DNA of 64,000 nt from Nocardia niigatensis NBRC 100131 (GTDB taxonomy: Bacteria; Actinomycetota; Actinomycetes; Mycobacteriales; Mycobacteriaceae), in contig NZ_BAGC01000010.1 in NCBI RefSeq assembly GCF_000308655.1, forward strand, positions 1 to 64,000, read 5' to 3'. The notes under the pieces were generated by a model. It did no database searches. It had not been told where the DNA came from and saw only the letters and a list, made by a program, of their open reading frames with translations. Of the stretch, positions 1-8,632 are shown piece after piece. Positions within the stretch are counted from its first letter, which is position 1, and the number at the start of each line of letters is the position of its first letter. A program made the translations under genes and the position numbers.

Positions 1-808
1 AGCCGTATCCGGGGTTTGCCGGAGTGGCGGGTATGCCGCGCAGGAACTCTCGGAGCGCGGTGTTGACGGCCACCGGGTGGGTCATGTTCACCGTTTGGCG
101 GGCGCCCTCGATTTCGAGGTAGTGGGCATTGGGGAGGCGGTCGGCGAGCTCGCGGGCATGCGAGCGGGGGACGCCGGAGTGGGTGGGATGGATGACCAAT
201 GTGGGGCAGGTGATTTCGGGTAGTCGGTCCAGCACCGAGTCGCGGCCCAGCAGGGCGCCGGCGGCCACCTCGGTGGCATTGGGGTCGCGGGCCAGCCAGC
301 GTTTCACCCACACGGCGCGGTACCAGTCGTCGTCGCCGATGAGCCAGCGGGCCAGGTATTCGGCGAGGGCGGGGCGGGGACCGTCCTCGTACCATTTATC
401 GAGAAACCTACGGGCATTGGCGAGTTCGGTCGCGGTGGGTTCGTGCGCCTCACTGGAGAGCAGGACGAGGGCGGCGACGCGGTCGGGGGCGAGCAGCGCG
501 GTGCGCAGGGCGATGAAGCCGCCCTGCGAAATCCCGCCCACCACGGCACGTTCCGCGCCCAGGAGATCCAGTACGGTCAGCGCGTCCCGGGCGGAGGTCC
601 AGTACGTGAACGGCAGCCCCTCGTCACGGGTGCGGCCGTGCCCGCGCGCGTCCCAGGTCACGATTCGGAACTCGGGTGTCAGCGCCGCCTGTTGCGACGC
701 GAACATCGTTCGGTCCATGAGGAATTCGTGCCCCAACAGCACTACCGGACCTTCGCCCCCGCTGTCTTCGTAGTGGATCTCGGCGTCGATCGCACGGGCG
801 AATGGCAC
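1..808 (-). CDS. alpha/beta hydrolase (3' end outside window)
   Basis: Alpha/beta-hydrolase fold enzyme with unknown substrate. The frame from the GTG at 808 reads PFARAIDAEIHYEDSG, then a beta-strand and oxyanion region (GPVVLLGHEF), then WDARGHGRT, and a nucleophile elbow G-I-S-Q-G near residue 93. A candidate catalytic His lies in MTHPVAV near the C-terminus. The C-terminal end is cut by the window edge, with no stop before base 1. The start is chosen because PFAR..DAEIHYED is the usual N-terminus of such hydrolases; no clear Shine-Dalgarno precedes it, and an in-frame TTG lies about 30 nt further upstream. The family is clear, the specific activity is not. Confidence 0.8.
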   Translation of the reverse strand, partial: MPFARAIDAEIHYEDSGGEGPVVLLGHEFLMDRTMFASQQAALTPEFRIVTWDARGHGRTRDEGLPFTYWTSARDALTVLDLLGAERAVVGGISQGGFIALRTALLAPDRVAALVLLSSEAHEPTATELANARRFLDKWYEDGPRPALAEYLARWLIGDDDWYRAVWVKRWLARDPNATEVAAGALLGRDSVLDRLPEITCPTLVIHPTHSGVPRSHARELADRLPNAHYLEIEGARQTVNMTHPVAVNTALREFLRGIPATPANPGYG

Positions 809-1159
809 GAGGTAGAGGATAGCCAGCAGCGGTGACAAACTGGCGAGCTTTCCTGTTCGAGCGCCCCACCGGGTGCCGCTGGACCCCGTGCGGCCGGGCC
901 GGAATTCCCCGGGATACGGAGGCGGAGGGCTCTACCGCCGGACGGTGCGCGGGACTACGGTGCGGCACCGCGGATTTCGCCGCGACACGCGTCGCGACTT
1001 GCCGGGGAATGTGAGGTATGGGCCGGAAGTCCCTATCGGCGACGTGGGTGCCGCGCATACCGTCCCGTTGCCACCACTTCCGGGCCGTGCGGTTACCGCT
1101 TCCGAGGCCGCGGTCCGCTCGGCCCGGGGTGGCGGTCCAAAGCGATCGACAGGCGCCGG

Positions 1160-1283
1160 CTGATTTCGTGCCGCCAGGGGTAACTCGCCGGGTACCTCCG
1201 AAATCGGTTCGGCTCCCAACCGCCGGCACGGGTGCGGATAGCCTTACGGCACTCGGCTGTCCGCTGAAGGTGCGGGGAGGCGG
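1160..1283 (+). repeat. dispersed structured repeat, family 1, copy 1 (upstream of guaA)
   Basis: About 124 bp that align over their full length with 8508-8632, with scattered substitutions and small indels. Conserved blocks are CTGATTTCGTGC at the start, CGAAATCGGTTCGGC in the middle, ACCGCCGGCACG, and GGGGAGGCGG at the end. GATTTCG pairs with CGAAATC (7 bp), CGGTT pairs with AACCG, and GCAC pairs with GTGC. It ends 28 bp before the guaA start. The function is unknown. Confidence 0.7.
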
Positions 1284-1305
1284 AACTGTGTCCTGTATCG
1301 CTCAC

Positions 1306-1311
1306 TAGACT
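1306..1311 (+). promoter_or_regulatory. putative -10 element for leaderless guaA
   Basis: TAGACT fits the actinobacterial -10 pattern TANNNT and lies six bases before the in-frame GTG at 1318. There is no Shine-Dalgarno before either GTG (1312 or 1318). This fits a leaderless transcript starting at or near 1318. It is inferred from spacing only. Confidence 0.4.
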
Positions 1312-2877
1312 GTGGCGGTGGCAGAAACCCAGCGACCAGTCCTTGTCGTCGACTTCGGCGCGCAGTACGCGCAGCTGATCGCGCGCCGGGTGCGCGAAGC
1401 GAGTGTGTATTCCGAAGTGGTTCCGCACACGATCACCGTGGAGGAGATCGCGGAGAAGAAGCCCCTCGCGGTGATTCTCTCCGGCGGGCCGAGCAGCGTG
1501 TACGCCGAGGGCGCACCGCAGCTGGACGCGCGGCTGTTCGATCTGGAGCTGCCGGTCTTCGGTATCTGCTACGGATTCCAGGCCATGGCGCAGGCGCTCG
1601 GCGGAACGGTGGCGCACACCGGGACTCGCGAGTACGGGCGCACCGAGCTGAGCGTGGACGGCGGCATCCTGCACGGCGGCCTGCCGACCCGGCAGCCGGT
1701 GTGGATGAGCCACGGCGACGCCGTCACCGACGCCCCGGCCGGGTTCGAGGTGACCGCGACGTCGGCGGGCGCGCCGGTCGCCGCCTTCGAGGATCGGTCG
1801 CGCAAGCTCGCGGGTGTGCAGTACCACCCGGAGGTGCTGCACTCGCCGCACGGCCAGCAGGTGCTGAGCCGGTTCCTGCACGAGATCGCCGGGATTCCGG
1901 GCGCGTGGACGCCGGCCAATATCGCCGAGGCGCTGGTCGGCCAGGTGCGCGAGCAGGTCGGTGACGGGCACGCGATCTGCGGTCTGTCCGGCGGCGTGGA
2001 TTCCGCGGTCGCGGCGGCGCTGGTGCAGCGGGCCATCGGTGATCGCCTCACCTGTGTGTTCGTCGACCACGGTCTGCTGCGTGCTGGTGAGCGCGAGCAG
2101 GTGCAGCGCGATTTCGTCGCCGCCACCGGCGCCAAGCTGGTCACCGTGGACGCGGTGGACAAGTTCCTGGGTGAGCTGAAGGGCGTCACCGATCCGGAGG
2201 AGAAGCGCAAGATCATCGGCCGGGAGTTCATCCGGTCGTTCGAGGACGCGGTCTCCGAGGTGGTCGGCGAGCAGGGCGAGACCAAGGTCGAGTTCCTGGT
2301 GCAGGGCACCCTGTACCCGGATGTGGTCGAGTCCGGCGGCGGTGCTGGCACGGCGAACATCAAGAGCCACCACAATGTCGGCGGTCTGCCCGACGATCTG
2401 GAGTTCGCGCTCGTCGAGCCGCTGCGGCTGCTGTTCAAGGACGAGGTGCGCGCGGTCGGCCGGGAACTGGGCCTGCCGGAGGAAATCGTTGCCCGCCAGC
2501 CGTTCCCGGGTCCGGGTCTGGCCATCCGCATCATCGGCGAGGTGACCCACGACCGGCTGGAGCTGCTGCGTCAGGCGGATGCCATTGCGCGCGAGGAGCT
2601 TACGGCCGCCGGTCTGGACAAGTCCATCTGGCAGTGCCCGGTGGTGCTGCTGGCCGATGTTCGCAGCGTCGGCGTGCAGGGCGACGGCCGCACCTACGGT
2701 CACCCGATCGTGCTGCGCCCGGTCTCGTCCGAGGACGCCATGACGGCCGACTGGACCCGCCTGCCCTACGAGGTGCTGGAGCGCATCTCGACCCGCATCA
2801 CCAATGAGGTGGCGGAGGTCAACCGCGTGGTGCTCGACGTGACGAGCAAGCCGCCGGGGACCATCGAGTGGGAGTGA
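1312..2877 (+). CDS. guaA: GMP synthase (glutamine-hydrolysing)
   Basis: Makes GMP from XMP, ATP and glutamine, the last step of de novo guanine nucleotide synthesis; cytosolic. The N-terminal class I glutamine amidotransferase domain has nucleophile Cys86 (GICYGF) and the His172/Glu174 pair (YHPE). It is followed by the ATP-pyrophosphatase P-loop SGGVDSA at about 226-232 and the C-terminal dimerisation domain ending KPPGTIEWE. The length of 521 aa is normal. The start is GTG at 1312, or GTG at 1318, which would suit a leaderless mRNA from the TAGACT box at 1306. It stands alone, ended by a strong hairpin. A structured repeat lies immediately upstream. Confidence 0.97.
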   Translation: MAVAETQRPVLVVDFGAQYAQLIARRVREASVYSEVVPHTITVEEIAEKKPLAVILSGGPSSVYAEGAPQLDARLFDLELPVFGICYGFQAMAQALGGTVAHTGTREYGRTELSVDGGILHGGLPTRQPVWMSHGDAVTDAPAGFEVTATSAGAPVAAFEDRSRKLAGVQYHPEVLHSPHGQQVLSRFLHEIAGIPGAWTPANIAEALVGQVREQVGDGHAICGLSGGVDSAVAAALVQRAIGDRLTCVFVDHGLLRAGEREQVQRDFVAATGAKLVTVDAVDKFLGELKGVTDPEEKRKIIGREFIRSFEDAVSEVVGEQGETKVEFLVQGTLYPDVVESGGGAGTANIKSHHNVGGLPDDLEFALVEPLRLLFKDEVRAVGRELGLPEEIVARQPFPGPGLAIRIIGEVTHDRLELLRQADAIAREELTAAGLDKSIWQCPVVLLADVRSVGVQGDGRTYGHPIVLRPVSSEDAMTADWTRLPYEVLERISTRITNEVAEVNRVVLDVTSKPPGTIEWE

Positions 2878-2896
2878 GAATTTCCCGTTGACGCCG

Positions 2897-2929
2897 AGAT
2901 GGCCCGCACCTGGCTGGTGCGGGCCATCT
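2897..2929 (+). terminator. guaA terminator hairpin
   Basis: Perfect 14-bp stem (AGATGGCCCGCACC at 2897-2910, its complement at 2916-2929) with loop TGGCT, 19 bases after the guaA stop, followed by TGATTCTC. Confidence 0.85.
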
Positions 2930-2951
2930 TGATTCTCTCGTCTCCCAGTGT

Positions 2952-2973
2952 GACAACTGATACGGGGAGGCGG
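2952..2973 (+). repeat. possible internally deleted copy of repeat family 1
   Basis: GACAACTGAT, identical to the bases that open the copy at 8503-8512, is joined directly to ACGGGGAGGCGG, the block that ends the full copies. This looks like an element that lost its middle about 100 bp. With only about 20 matching bases, chance is not excluded. Confidence 0.35.
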
Positions 2974-3052
2974 GGGAGCCTTCTCGGAAGGGCAGTTCCC
3001 AGAAGGAGAGTGCGCTACCCCGGCGAGGGGAAGGGGCAGCGCGGTCGGCTCG

Positions 3053-3259
3053 TCAGTCGCGGTTCTTCCTCGGGGTGAGAACCAGGACGATGCCGACGAC
3101 AATGGCGGCGATCACGACGATCCAGCCGAGGGACAGGCCGCCGGAGACGGGCCAGGAGTGCGGGCCGACGAAGGCCCAGATGCTCACTCCCAGGCCGAGC
3201 AGGCCGGCCAGCAGCAGCCCGAACGAGGGGCGACGGTTCTTGTTCTGGTTCTCAGCCAC
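3053..3259 (-). CDS. small two-helix membrane protein
   Basis: A 68-residue protein. After a short polar N-terminus (MAENQNKNRRPS) come two hydrophobic helices (about residues 12-32 and 43-61) and a basic tail (PRKNRD), so both ends are probably cytoplasmic. Its start overlaps the last codons of the upstream PspC-domain gene by 8 bases, suggesting translational coupling in one operon. I recognise no named family. Its position suggests an accessory of the PspC envelope-stress protein. Confidence 0.75.
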   Translation of the reverse strand: MAENQNKNRRPSFGLLLAGLLGLGVSIWAFVGPHSWPVSGGLSLGWIVVIAAIVVGIVLVLTPRKNRD

Positions 3260-5069
3260 GGTTCACCTCCGCATTTCCCATCTGCACGTCGACGGTCAGG
3301 TTCAGGACGGGACCCGTTGCCGGGCCGGACATTCCGCTCAGGCAGTTCGAATCACCCATGCGGACAGTGCAGGTCGTGTTGACCCGCAGGTTCGGCGGCA
3401 ACACCACCCGGGCGTCGCCCATGCGCACCTCGAGCGCGACGTCGCGGTCCTCGGTCAGCTGCAGCTTGGTCAGGTCGAGGGTGCCGGAGCCCATGGAGAC
3501 GTGGTACACGGGCAGCAGCTCGGAAGCCGTTGCGGCGGTCCACTTGTGGTCGCCCATGGCGCCCTGGTCGAACTCGATGGGGCCGACCAGTGAGGCCAGG
3601 ATGACGAATCCGGCGAGCGGGGCGAGCAGCACCATGAGACCGTGGCCGCGGCGCAGGAACGCACCGATGATCAGGCCGAGCGCGATCACCGCGAGGGCGG
3701 CGGCGCCGATCCGGGCGGGGGTCATCCAGTCCACCCCCGAGGCGGCGACGGAACCCGCCGCGGCGGCGGCCAGGATGGCGAGGCCGATGGTGACCGCGGT
3801 CAGCCGGGAGCGGGGTCGGCGCGGGGGAGCCTCGACGAAAGCCCGCTGGATCGGCATGCGCGGTTCGGGGAGTTCCCAGGCCAGCGGGGCCACGCCGAGC
3901 GGGTCCCAGCCGGGCGGGGTGGGGCCGAAGTCGGGGGAGATCGGTGCGGGCCCGAAGGCGGTGCGCGGGCTGTCGGAGGCCGACGGAATGCGGTGCAGCG
4001 TACGGGGTTCGCCGGTTTCGGGGGCCGTCCCGTCTCCCTCGGCGTCCCCGATGCCCGGCGATGCGGCGGGCATCGGCGCGGCCGTGGTCGGGATGCCGGG
4101 TTTGCGCATGTCGACCGGTGTGGCCTTGTTCCCGGCGAGTGCGTCCTGATCCGGGACGGCGTCGATCGACTGCTCCGAAGTGGCTGGGCCCGACGGAGAT
4201 CCGGACTTGTGCATCACCACCGTGTCGGCGACCGAAGATGCCGGAGCGTAGCGGGTGTCGAGCACCTCGGTGACCTCTACGTCCGAAACATGCTGCGGGG
4301 TAGATGATTCCGGGCGCAGGACGGCCGTGTCCGCGTCGGACGGGTTGGTGCGAAGTACCGCTGTGCCGGCGTCGCCGGCCGGGGCCGGCTGCTCCGTGCC
4401 GGGCTGCGACATGGACTGCGCGGAAGCTGATTCCGGTGCGGGCGGCTGGTTCGGGTCGGGCTCGTAATGGTCGGGCAGGGTGGTGTATGGCCCGTAGGTC
4501 TGGAAGGTGACGGCATTGGTGCCCGGGTAGCCGGTCCAGTACGGGTTGGTGGTACCCGGGTAGCCGGTGTTGAGGAGGCTGTCGGCGGCCGTCTGCTCGA
4601 AATAGGCTGCGGGCGGCTGGGGTTGGCGCTGGTAGAGCAGCCACCAGCCGGCCAGCATGAGCGCGAAGCTGATGACGCCGGACCCGCCGAGCCCGACTCC
4701 GACGGGTCCCATCGTGCTCACGGCGATCCCCAACGCCACCATGAGCACGATGGTCCTGGACGAGTTCTGCGAGGACTGGCCGCGCCCGAACAGCGATTCC
4801 GCTGCGGAGGACTGGTCGCCCGCCTGCGGCAGCAGCAGCCAGCCGAGCAGGTAGAGCACGATGCCTGCCCCGCCGAACAGCGCCGACACCACGAACGCCA
4901 CCCGCACCAGGACGGGGTCCACGTTGTAGCGGCGGCCGAAGCCGACGGCGACGCCCGCGATGGGTCCGTCCTTCGGGAAGCGCATGGGCCGGGTCTGCCA
5001 CAGGTCGTGAAGCTGATCGGAGAAGCCGGTACGCCCGGCGCTCTTGGACCAGTCGCTCGTTCTCGTCAT
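3252..5069 (-). CDS. PspC-domain membrane protein with LiaF/toastrack-like C-terminus
   Basis: Envelope-stress type membrane protein of about 605 aa. A PspC domain at about residues 25-90 (PKDGPIAGVAVGFGRRYNVD followed by two hydrophobic segments) leads into further membrane helices (about 110-150). A long Pro/Ala/Thr-rich, low-complexity stretch follows (about 150-400), then three more helices (about 420-500). The C-terminal beta-rich segment contains VRMGDARVVLPPN and VDVQMGNAEV, the look of the LiaF/toastrack (DUF2154-like) domain. The second ATG (5069) is used; an ATG three codons earlier (5078) is possible. In Actinobacteria PspC-toastrack proteins are known neighbours of PspC-histidine kinases, and one lies at 6494 on the other strand. 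The ligand is unknown. Confidence 0.85.
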   Translation of the reverse strand: MTRTSDWSKSAGRTGFSDQLHDLWQTRPMRFPKDGPIAGVAVGFGRRYNVDPVLVRVAFVVSALFGGAGIVLYLLGWLLLPQAGDQSSAAESLFGRGQSSQNSSRTIVLMVALGIAVSTMGPVGVGLGGSGVISFALMLAGWWLLYQRQPQPPAAYFEQTAADSLLNTGYPGTTNPYWTGYPGTNAVTFQTYGPYTTLPDHYEPDPNQPPAPESASAQSMSQPGTEQPAPAGDAGTAVLRTNPSDADTAVLRPESSTPQHVSDVEVTEVLDTRYAPASSVADTVVMHKSGSPSGPATSEQSIDAVPDQDALAGNKATPVDMRKPGIPTTAAPMPAASPGIGDAEGDGTAPETGEPRTLHRIPSASDSPRTAFGPAPISPDFGPTPPGWDPLGVAPLAWELPEPRMPIQRAFVEAPPRRPRSRLTAVTIGLAILAAAAAGSVAASGVDWMTPARIGAAALAVIALGLIIGAFLRRGHGLMVLLAPLAGFVILASLVGPIEFDQGAMGDHKWTAATASELLPVYHVSMGSGTLDLTKLQLTEDRDVALEVRMGDARVVLPPNLRVNTTCTVRMGDSNCLSGMSGPATGPVLNLTVDVQMGNAEVNRG

Positions 5070-5181
5070 GGCTTCCATCGTGCTGTTGGGCGCGGTCCGG
5101 GCGCATCGGGGATCACCCTGAATGGGTACCTGAACTTCGGCCGGGTCCGGGTCCGACCGGCGGCGATGGGCGGGCGCGACC

Positions 5182-5829
5182 CTAGAGGGTGATGGGGTCG
5201 CCGTAGACCGCGCCGCTGCCGCCGTCGGGTCCGGAGTCGGCGCTGAGGAGCGTGTAGGGCCGGATCGTGAGCGGTCCGCCGCAGCCGCCGACCATGAGGT
5301 GGAAGTCCTGGATCAGGAGGGTCCCGGTGCCGCCGTCGCCTCGCAGGTCTTTCTCCCCGGCGACCACGTCGGCGATCTTGCCCGGGGCGATGGAGACGTC
5401 GACGCCGATGCCGCCGGTGACCGTGGGCCCGACGCTCAGGTCGACGCCGGCGTGCGGGCCGAGCGAGGTGTCGAGTCCGGCGTTGGCGGTGACGGCTGGA
5501 TTGAGGTCCAGTTCCGGGTCCAGATGCAGCTTGGCGTCGATATCGGCCTGGCAGGCCACGTAGTACCCGGTCTTCAGATGCCCGCTGCCGCCGGCCGGCA
5601 CGGTCCCGTAGGAAGTGCTGTCCAGGAACACTTCTCGATTCGTCGGCATCCCGTTCAATGGTGCGACGGACCTGACGTCCAGGTCGCGCTGCCCGACGGT
5701 GAACGTGAATCCGCTTGCCGTCGAATAGGTTTTCTCGTGCGGCGCGTACGCTGCGCTCGCCTGTGCTGTGATGACCATTGCCGTCCCGACGGCCGCGGTG
5801 ACAGCCGTCAGTACCCGTGCGCCCTGCAT
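5182..5829 (-). CDS. MspA family porin
   Basis: Outer (mycolate) membrane channel protein of 215 aa. A cleavable signal peptide (ARVLTAVTAAVG..TAQASA) precedes a mature chain with MspA-family features: FTFTVGQRDLDVRSVAPLNG, FLDSTSYGTV, GYYVACQADI, and the C-terminal GCGGPLTIRPYTLL. The ATG at 5829 is chosen because GGGGAG lies at ideal spacing before it; an in-frame ATG 8 codons earlier lacks this. It points to a mycolic-acid-containing actinomycete. It lies between the PspC protein and the PspC-kinase gene, which fits envelope regulation, though a link is inferred only from position. Confidence 0.9.
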   Translation of the reverse strand: MQGARVLTAVTAAVGTAMVITAQASAAYAPHEKTYSTASGFTFTVGQRDLDVRSVAPLNGMPTNREVFLDSTSYGTVPAGGSGHLKTGYYVACQADIDAKLHLDPELDLNPAVTANAGLDTSLGPHAGVDLSVGPTVTGGIGVDVSIAPGKIADVVAGEKDLRGDGGTGTLLIQDFHLMVGGCGGPLTIRPYTLLSADSGPDGGSGAVYGDPITL

Positions 5830-6493
5830 TGTTCTCCCCGCGATCCTGCCCAAATCTGCGGCACGCAGCGCGGGCCGCTGTCGATGATCAGCGCCGAAAC
5901 TCCACGGTCACTGCGGGTTTCCTGGGAGTCGGCTGTGGGGATCGGTGGGGGCGGTAGGCGAGACCAGATTGATTCTCAACCAATATTGAGGTCAAGGGCC
6001 GATCAGCAGGGTGGGTGGTACGGGAGTTGGGCGATCCGTCCGGACTGTAGGCCAGTGGTGCCGGGCACGGAACGCACGCGGCCGATGCGGGTCGCGGGGT
6101 GCGGCTTGAAATGCCTGCCTGACCGGCTGAAATGCCCCTGAAATAGATCAGTCCCCGGTAGTCTCCATTGAATTCCGAGTCTCAGTCGTCGCTGAAATAC
6201 TCTTCATCCAACTGGCTTGCCGGGGGCCTGGCCAGATCCTCGAGCTGTATCACCCGTGTCTTTCGACGTCTCGTCCGACACTATGACGCGCCCTGGTGTT
6301 CTGGTGTGAAGTCAAGTGTCTCGCCGAAAGGGTCGCCAGTCAATAGCTTGCGGGCGAAATCGGCCGGTGGAACACGGTGGCCGATTCACACGGCCCGGCA
6401 CACGTCATTCGCCGTGGCGGCGGGCCGCATCAGGGATCGAATCGGGGTGTTTCCGGATGCCGGGGGTTGGTGGCCCATGCCAGTATCGAAGGC
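5830..6493. other. 664-bp intergenic region between divergent mspA-like gene and sensor kinase gene
   Basis: Holds the promoters of two divergent genes. I see no convincing coding frame with a ribosome site, no RNA gene and no clear operator. Base composition is less G+C-biased around 6150-6300 than in the flanking genes. Confidence 0.5.
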
Positions 6494-7792
6494 ATGTACC
6501 CGTCCGCGCCCCTGTACGACCCTGCCCGCGGGGCGGTCACACCCGTGACCCAGCCCAAGCTGGTGCGGCGTACCGGTGGGCGCATCGTGGGCGGGGTGGC
6601 GGGCGGGCTCGCCGATCACCTCGGCATCGACGTGTTCAAGGTGCGGATAGGGTTCGTGCTGCTGTCCGCGCTGGCCGGGGCGGGGATCGTCGCCTACGGG
6701 ATGCTGTGGATCTTCACGCCCGCGGGTGGTGACGCGGCTCCGCCGACCGGGTCGGAGCGGCGGCAGGCCATCGGATTGGCGCTGCTCGGTATGGCGTTGG
6801 CGGTCTCGACCGCCTGGGTGTTCAACGGGACGGCCGCGCATGTGGTGGGGCCCATCATCGTGGTGGCGGTCGGCGCGGCGCTGGTGTGGCGCGAATTCGA
6901 CGCGGACGGGCCGAGATCCGTCATCGGGCTGCCCGCCAAACCGTCGGTGGTCACCTGGGCGCGGATCGTCGGCGGGGCCACGCTGATCGTGGTCGGGCTG
7001 GGTGTGGTGGTGCTGGGGCGGATCAATCTCAGTTCGCTGGGGTCGGCGCTGCTGGCGGTGGCCGTGACCCTGGTCGGGGCAGGGCTGCTGACCGTGCCGC
7101 TGTGGCTGCGCATGATGCGCGCCCTCAATGCCGAACGCTCGGCGCGGATCCGCAATGACGAACGCGAGGAGATCGCCTCGCATCTACACGATTCCGTGCT
7201 GCAGACCCTGGCCCTGATCCAGCGGCAGGCCGACGACCCGCAGGAAGTCGTGCGGCTGGCCCGCAGTCAGGAACGCGAGCTGCGGAAGTGGCTTTTCGAG
7301 GACACCGGGCCGGCGCAGTCCAGTCTGGCCGCCGCGCTGCGCACCATCGCCGGCGAGGTGGAGGACCAGCACGGCGTGAAGGTCACCCCGGTCACCGTGG
7401 GCGACGTGTCCATGGACCTCGACGACAGCGGAATCGGGCTGCCCAAGGAGCATTTCACCGCGCTGCTCGGGGCCACCCGGGAGGCGCTGGTCAATGCCGC
7501 CAAGCACGCCGGAGTCCCGACCATCGACCTGTACGCCGAGGTGGAACCGCATCAGGTGAGCGTCTTCGTGCGCGACCGTGGCAAGGGCTTCGACCCGGAC
7601 ACGGTCTCGAAGGACCGGCAGGGCGTCGCCAAATCCATCCACGCCCGCATCGAACGCCGCGGCGGGCGCGTGGAGATCAAGTCCGCCCCCGGCAACGGCA
7701 CCGAGGTTCGAATCTACATGCCGCGCAAGGACGGTGGCGACGAGCGGCTGGTGGTGCAGACCGACACCCCGGAAGACGCCGCCCAGCTGTGA
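6494..7792 (+). CDS. PspC-domain sensor histidine kinase (DesK/NarX class)
   Basis: Membrane sensor kinase, 432 aa. An N-terminal PspC domain (about 20-80: VRRTGGRIVGGVAGGLADHL then hydrophobic LLSALAGAGIVAYGML) is followed by about four more transmembrane helices. Next come a HisKA_3 dimerisation domain with phospho-accepting His232 (SHLHDSVLQT) and a HATPase_c domain with the N box (ALVNAAKHA) and G box (DRGKGFD). The start at 6494 gives MYPSAPLYDP; the open frame upstream is not family-like. It is followed after 55 bp by its response regulator. PspC fused to HisKA_3 kinases is an established actinobacterial arrangement, so it probably senses membrane stress. Confidence 0.92.
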   Translation: MYPSAPLYDPARGAVTPVTQPKLVRRTGGRIVGGVAGGLADHLGIDVFKVRIGFVLLSALAGAGIVAYGMLWIFTPAGGDAAPPTGSERRQAIGLALLGMALAVSTAWVFNGTAAHVVGPIIVVAVGAALVWREFDADGPRSVIGLPAKPSVVTWARIVGGATLIVVGLGVVVLGRINLSSLGSALLAVAVTLVGAGLLTVPLWLRMMRALNAERSARIRNDEREEIASHLHDSVLQTLALIQRQADDPQEVVRLARSQERELRKWLFEDTGPAQSSLAAALRTIAGEVEDQHGVKVTPVTVGDVSMDLDDSGIGLPKEHFTALLGATREALVNAAKHAGVPTIDLYAEVEPHQVSVFVRDRGKGFDPDTVSKDRQGVAKSIHARIERRGGRVEIKSAPGNGTEVRIYMPRKDGGDERLVVQTDTPEDAAQL

Positions 7793-7847
7793 GCCGCGGA
7801 ATGTGGTACCGATGGGGCAGGGTTCGGTGTCAGGTGAGGAGATGTAG

Positions 7848-8489
7848 GTGAGCGTCCGGGTCTTTCTGGTCGACGACCATGCCGTGTTCCGGTCGGGGGT
7901 GCGGGCGGAACTGAGCCGCGAATCCGATATGGAGGTCGTCGGCGAGGCGGGCGGGGTGGCCGAGGCCATCGCCGGGATCAAGACGACCGCGCCGGACGTG
8001 GTGCTGCTCGACGTGCACATGCCCGACGGTGGCGGCGTCGCGGTGCTGCAGGGCATCGACCCGGGGCCGGTGTGCCTGGCGCTCAGCGTTTCCGATGCCG
8101 CCGAAGACGTGATCGCGGTGATCCGGGCGGGCGCGCGCGGATATGTCACCAAGACCATCTCGGGCCCGGAGCTGGCCGACGGGATCCGCCGGGTCTCCGG
8201 CGGCGACGCGGTGTTCTCGCCGCGGCTGGCCGGATTCGTGCTGGACTCCTTCACCGGCAAGTCGCCCGTGCCCGAGCCCCCGCTGGATCCGGAACTGGAC
8301 TCACTGACCCCGCGCGAGCTGGAAGTCCTGCGCCTGCTGGCCCGTGGCTACACCTACCGTGAGATCGCCGAGACCCTGTTCATCTCGGTGAAGACGGTCG
8401 AGACGCACGCGTCGAACGTACTGCGCAAGACCCAGCAGTCGAACCGGAACGCCCTCACCCGCTGGGCGCACCGGCGTCGTATCGATTGA
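7848..8489 (+). CDS. LuxR/NarL-family response regulator
   Basis: DNA-binding partner of the preceding kinase, 213 aa. The receiver domain (about 1-120) has the acidic pocket (VDDH) and phospho-acceptor Asp55 (LLDVHMPDGG). A C-terminal LuxR helix-turn-helix covers about 143-205 (LTPREL..LLARG.TYREIAETLFIS.KTVETH). The GTG start at 7848 is backed by GAGGAG about 10 bases upstream. Its targets are unknown; the divergent PspC and MspA genes upstream are natural candidates. A family-1 repeat begins 18 bp after the stop. Confidence 0.94.
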   Translation: MSVRVFLVDDHAVFRSGVRAELSRESDMEVVGEAGGVAEAIAGIKTTAPDVVLLDVHMPDGGGVAVLQGIDPGPVCLALSVSDAAEDVIAVIRAGARGYVTKTISGPELADGIRRVSGGDAVFSPRLAGFVLDSFTGKSPVPEPPLDPELDSLTPRELEVLRLLARGYTYREIAETLFISVKTVETHASNVLRKTQQSNRNALTRWAHRRRID

Positions 8490-8507
8490 AATTACCCAAG
8501 GCGACAA

Positions 8508-8632
8508 CTGATTTCGTGCGTCGACGGTAGCTCGTCGGTACGCCCGAAAATCGGTTCGGCACTCGACCGCCGGCACGCGTGCACGACTGTTAACGGCACC
8601 TGAGCCCTGCGCTGAGGTCGCGGGGGAGGCGG
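8508..8632 (+). repeat. dispersed structured repeat, family 1, copy 2
   Basis: A 125-bp homologue of 1160-1283 in the same orientation. GATTTCG pairs with CGAAAATC (one bulge), GCGT and CGAC pair with ACGC and GTCG inside it, CGGT pairs with ACCG, and GCACGCGTGC is a palindrome. It fills the gap between convergent genes and abuts the stop codon of the kinase gene at 8633, so it may also act in termination. Confidence 0.7.

Noticed and set aside
1093..3102. Long minus-strand open frame (about 669 codons) opposite guaA
   Set aside because: It is the antisense shadow of guaA caused by G/C third positions; the product is His/Arg/Gln-rich with no domain, while guaA is unmistakable.
5854..6493. 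Possible gene in the 640-bp gap before the sensor kinase
   Set aside because: The only open frames are short, without ribosome sites, and overlap neighbouring genes in other frames; nothing protein-like was seen.
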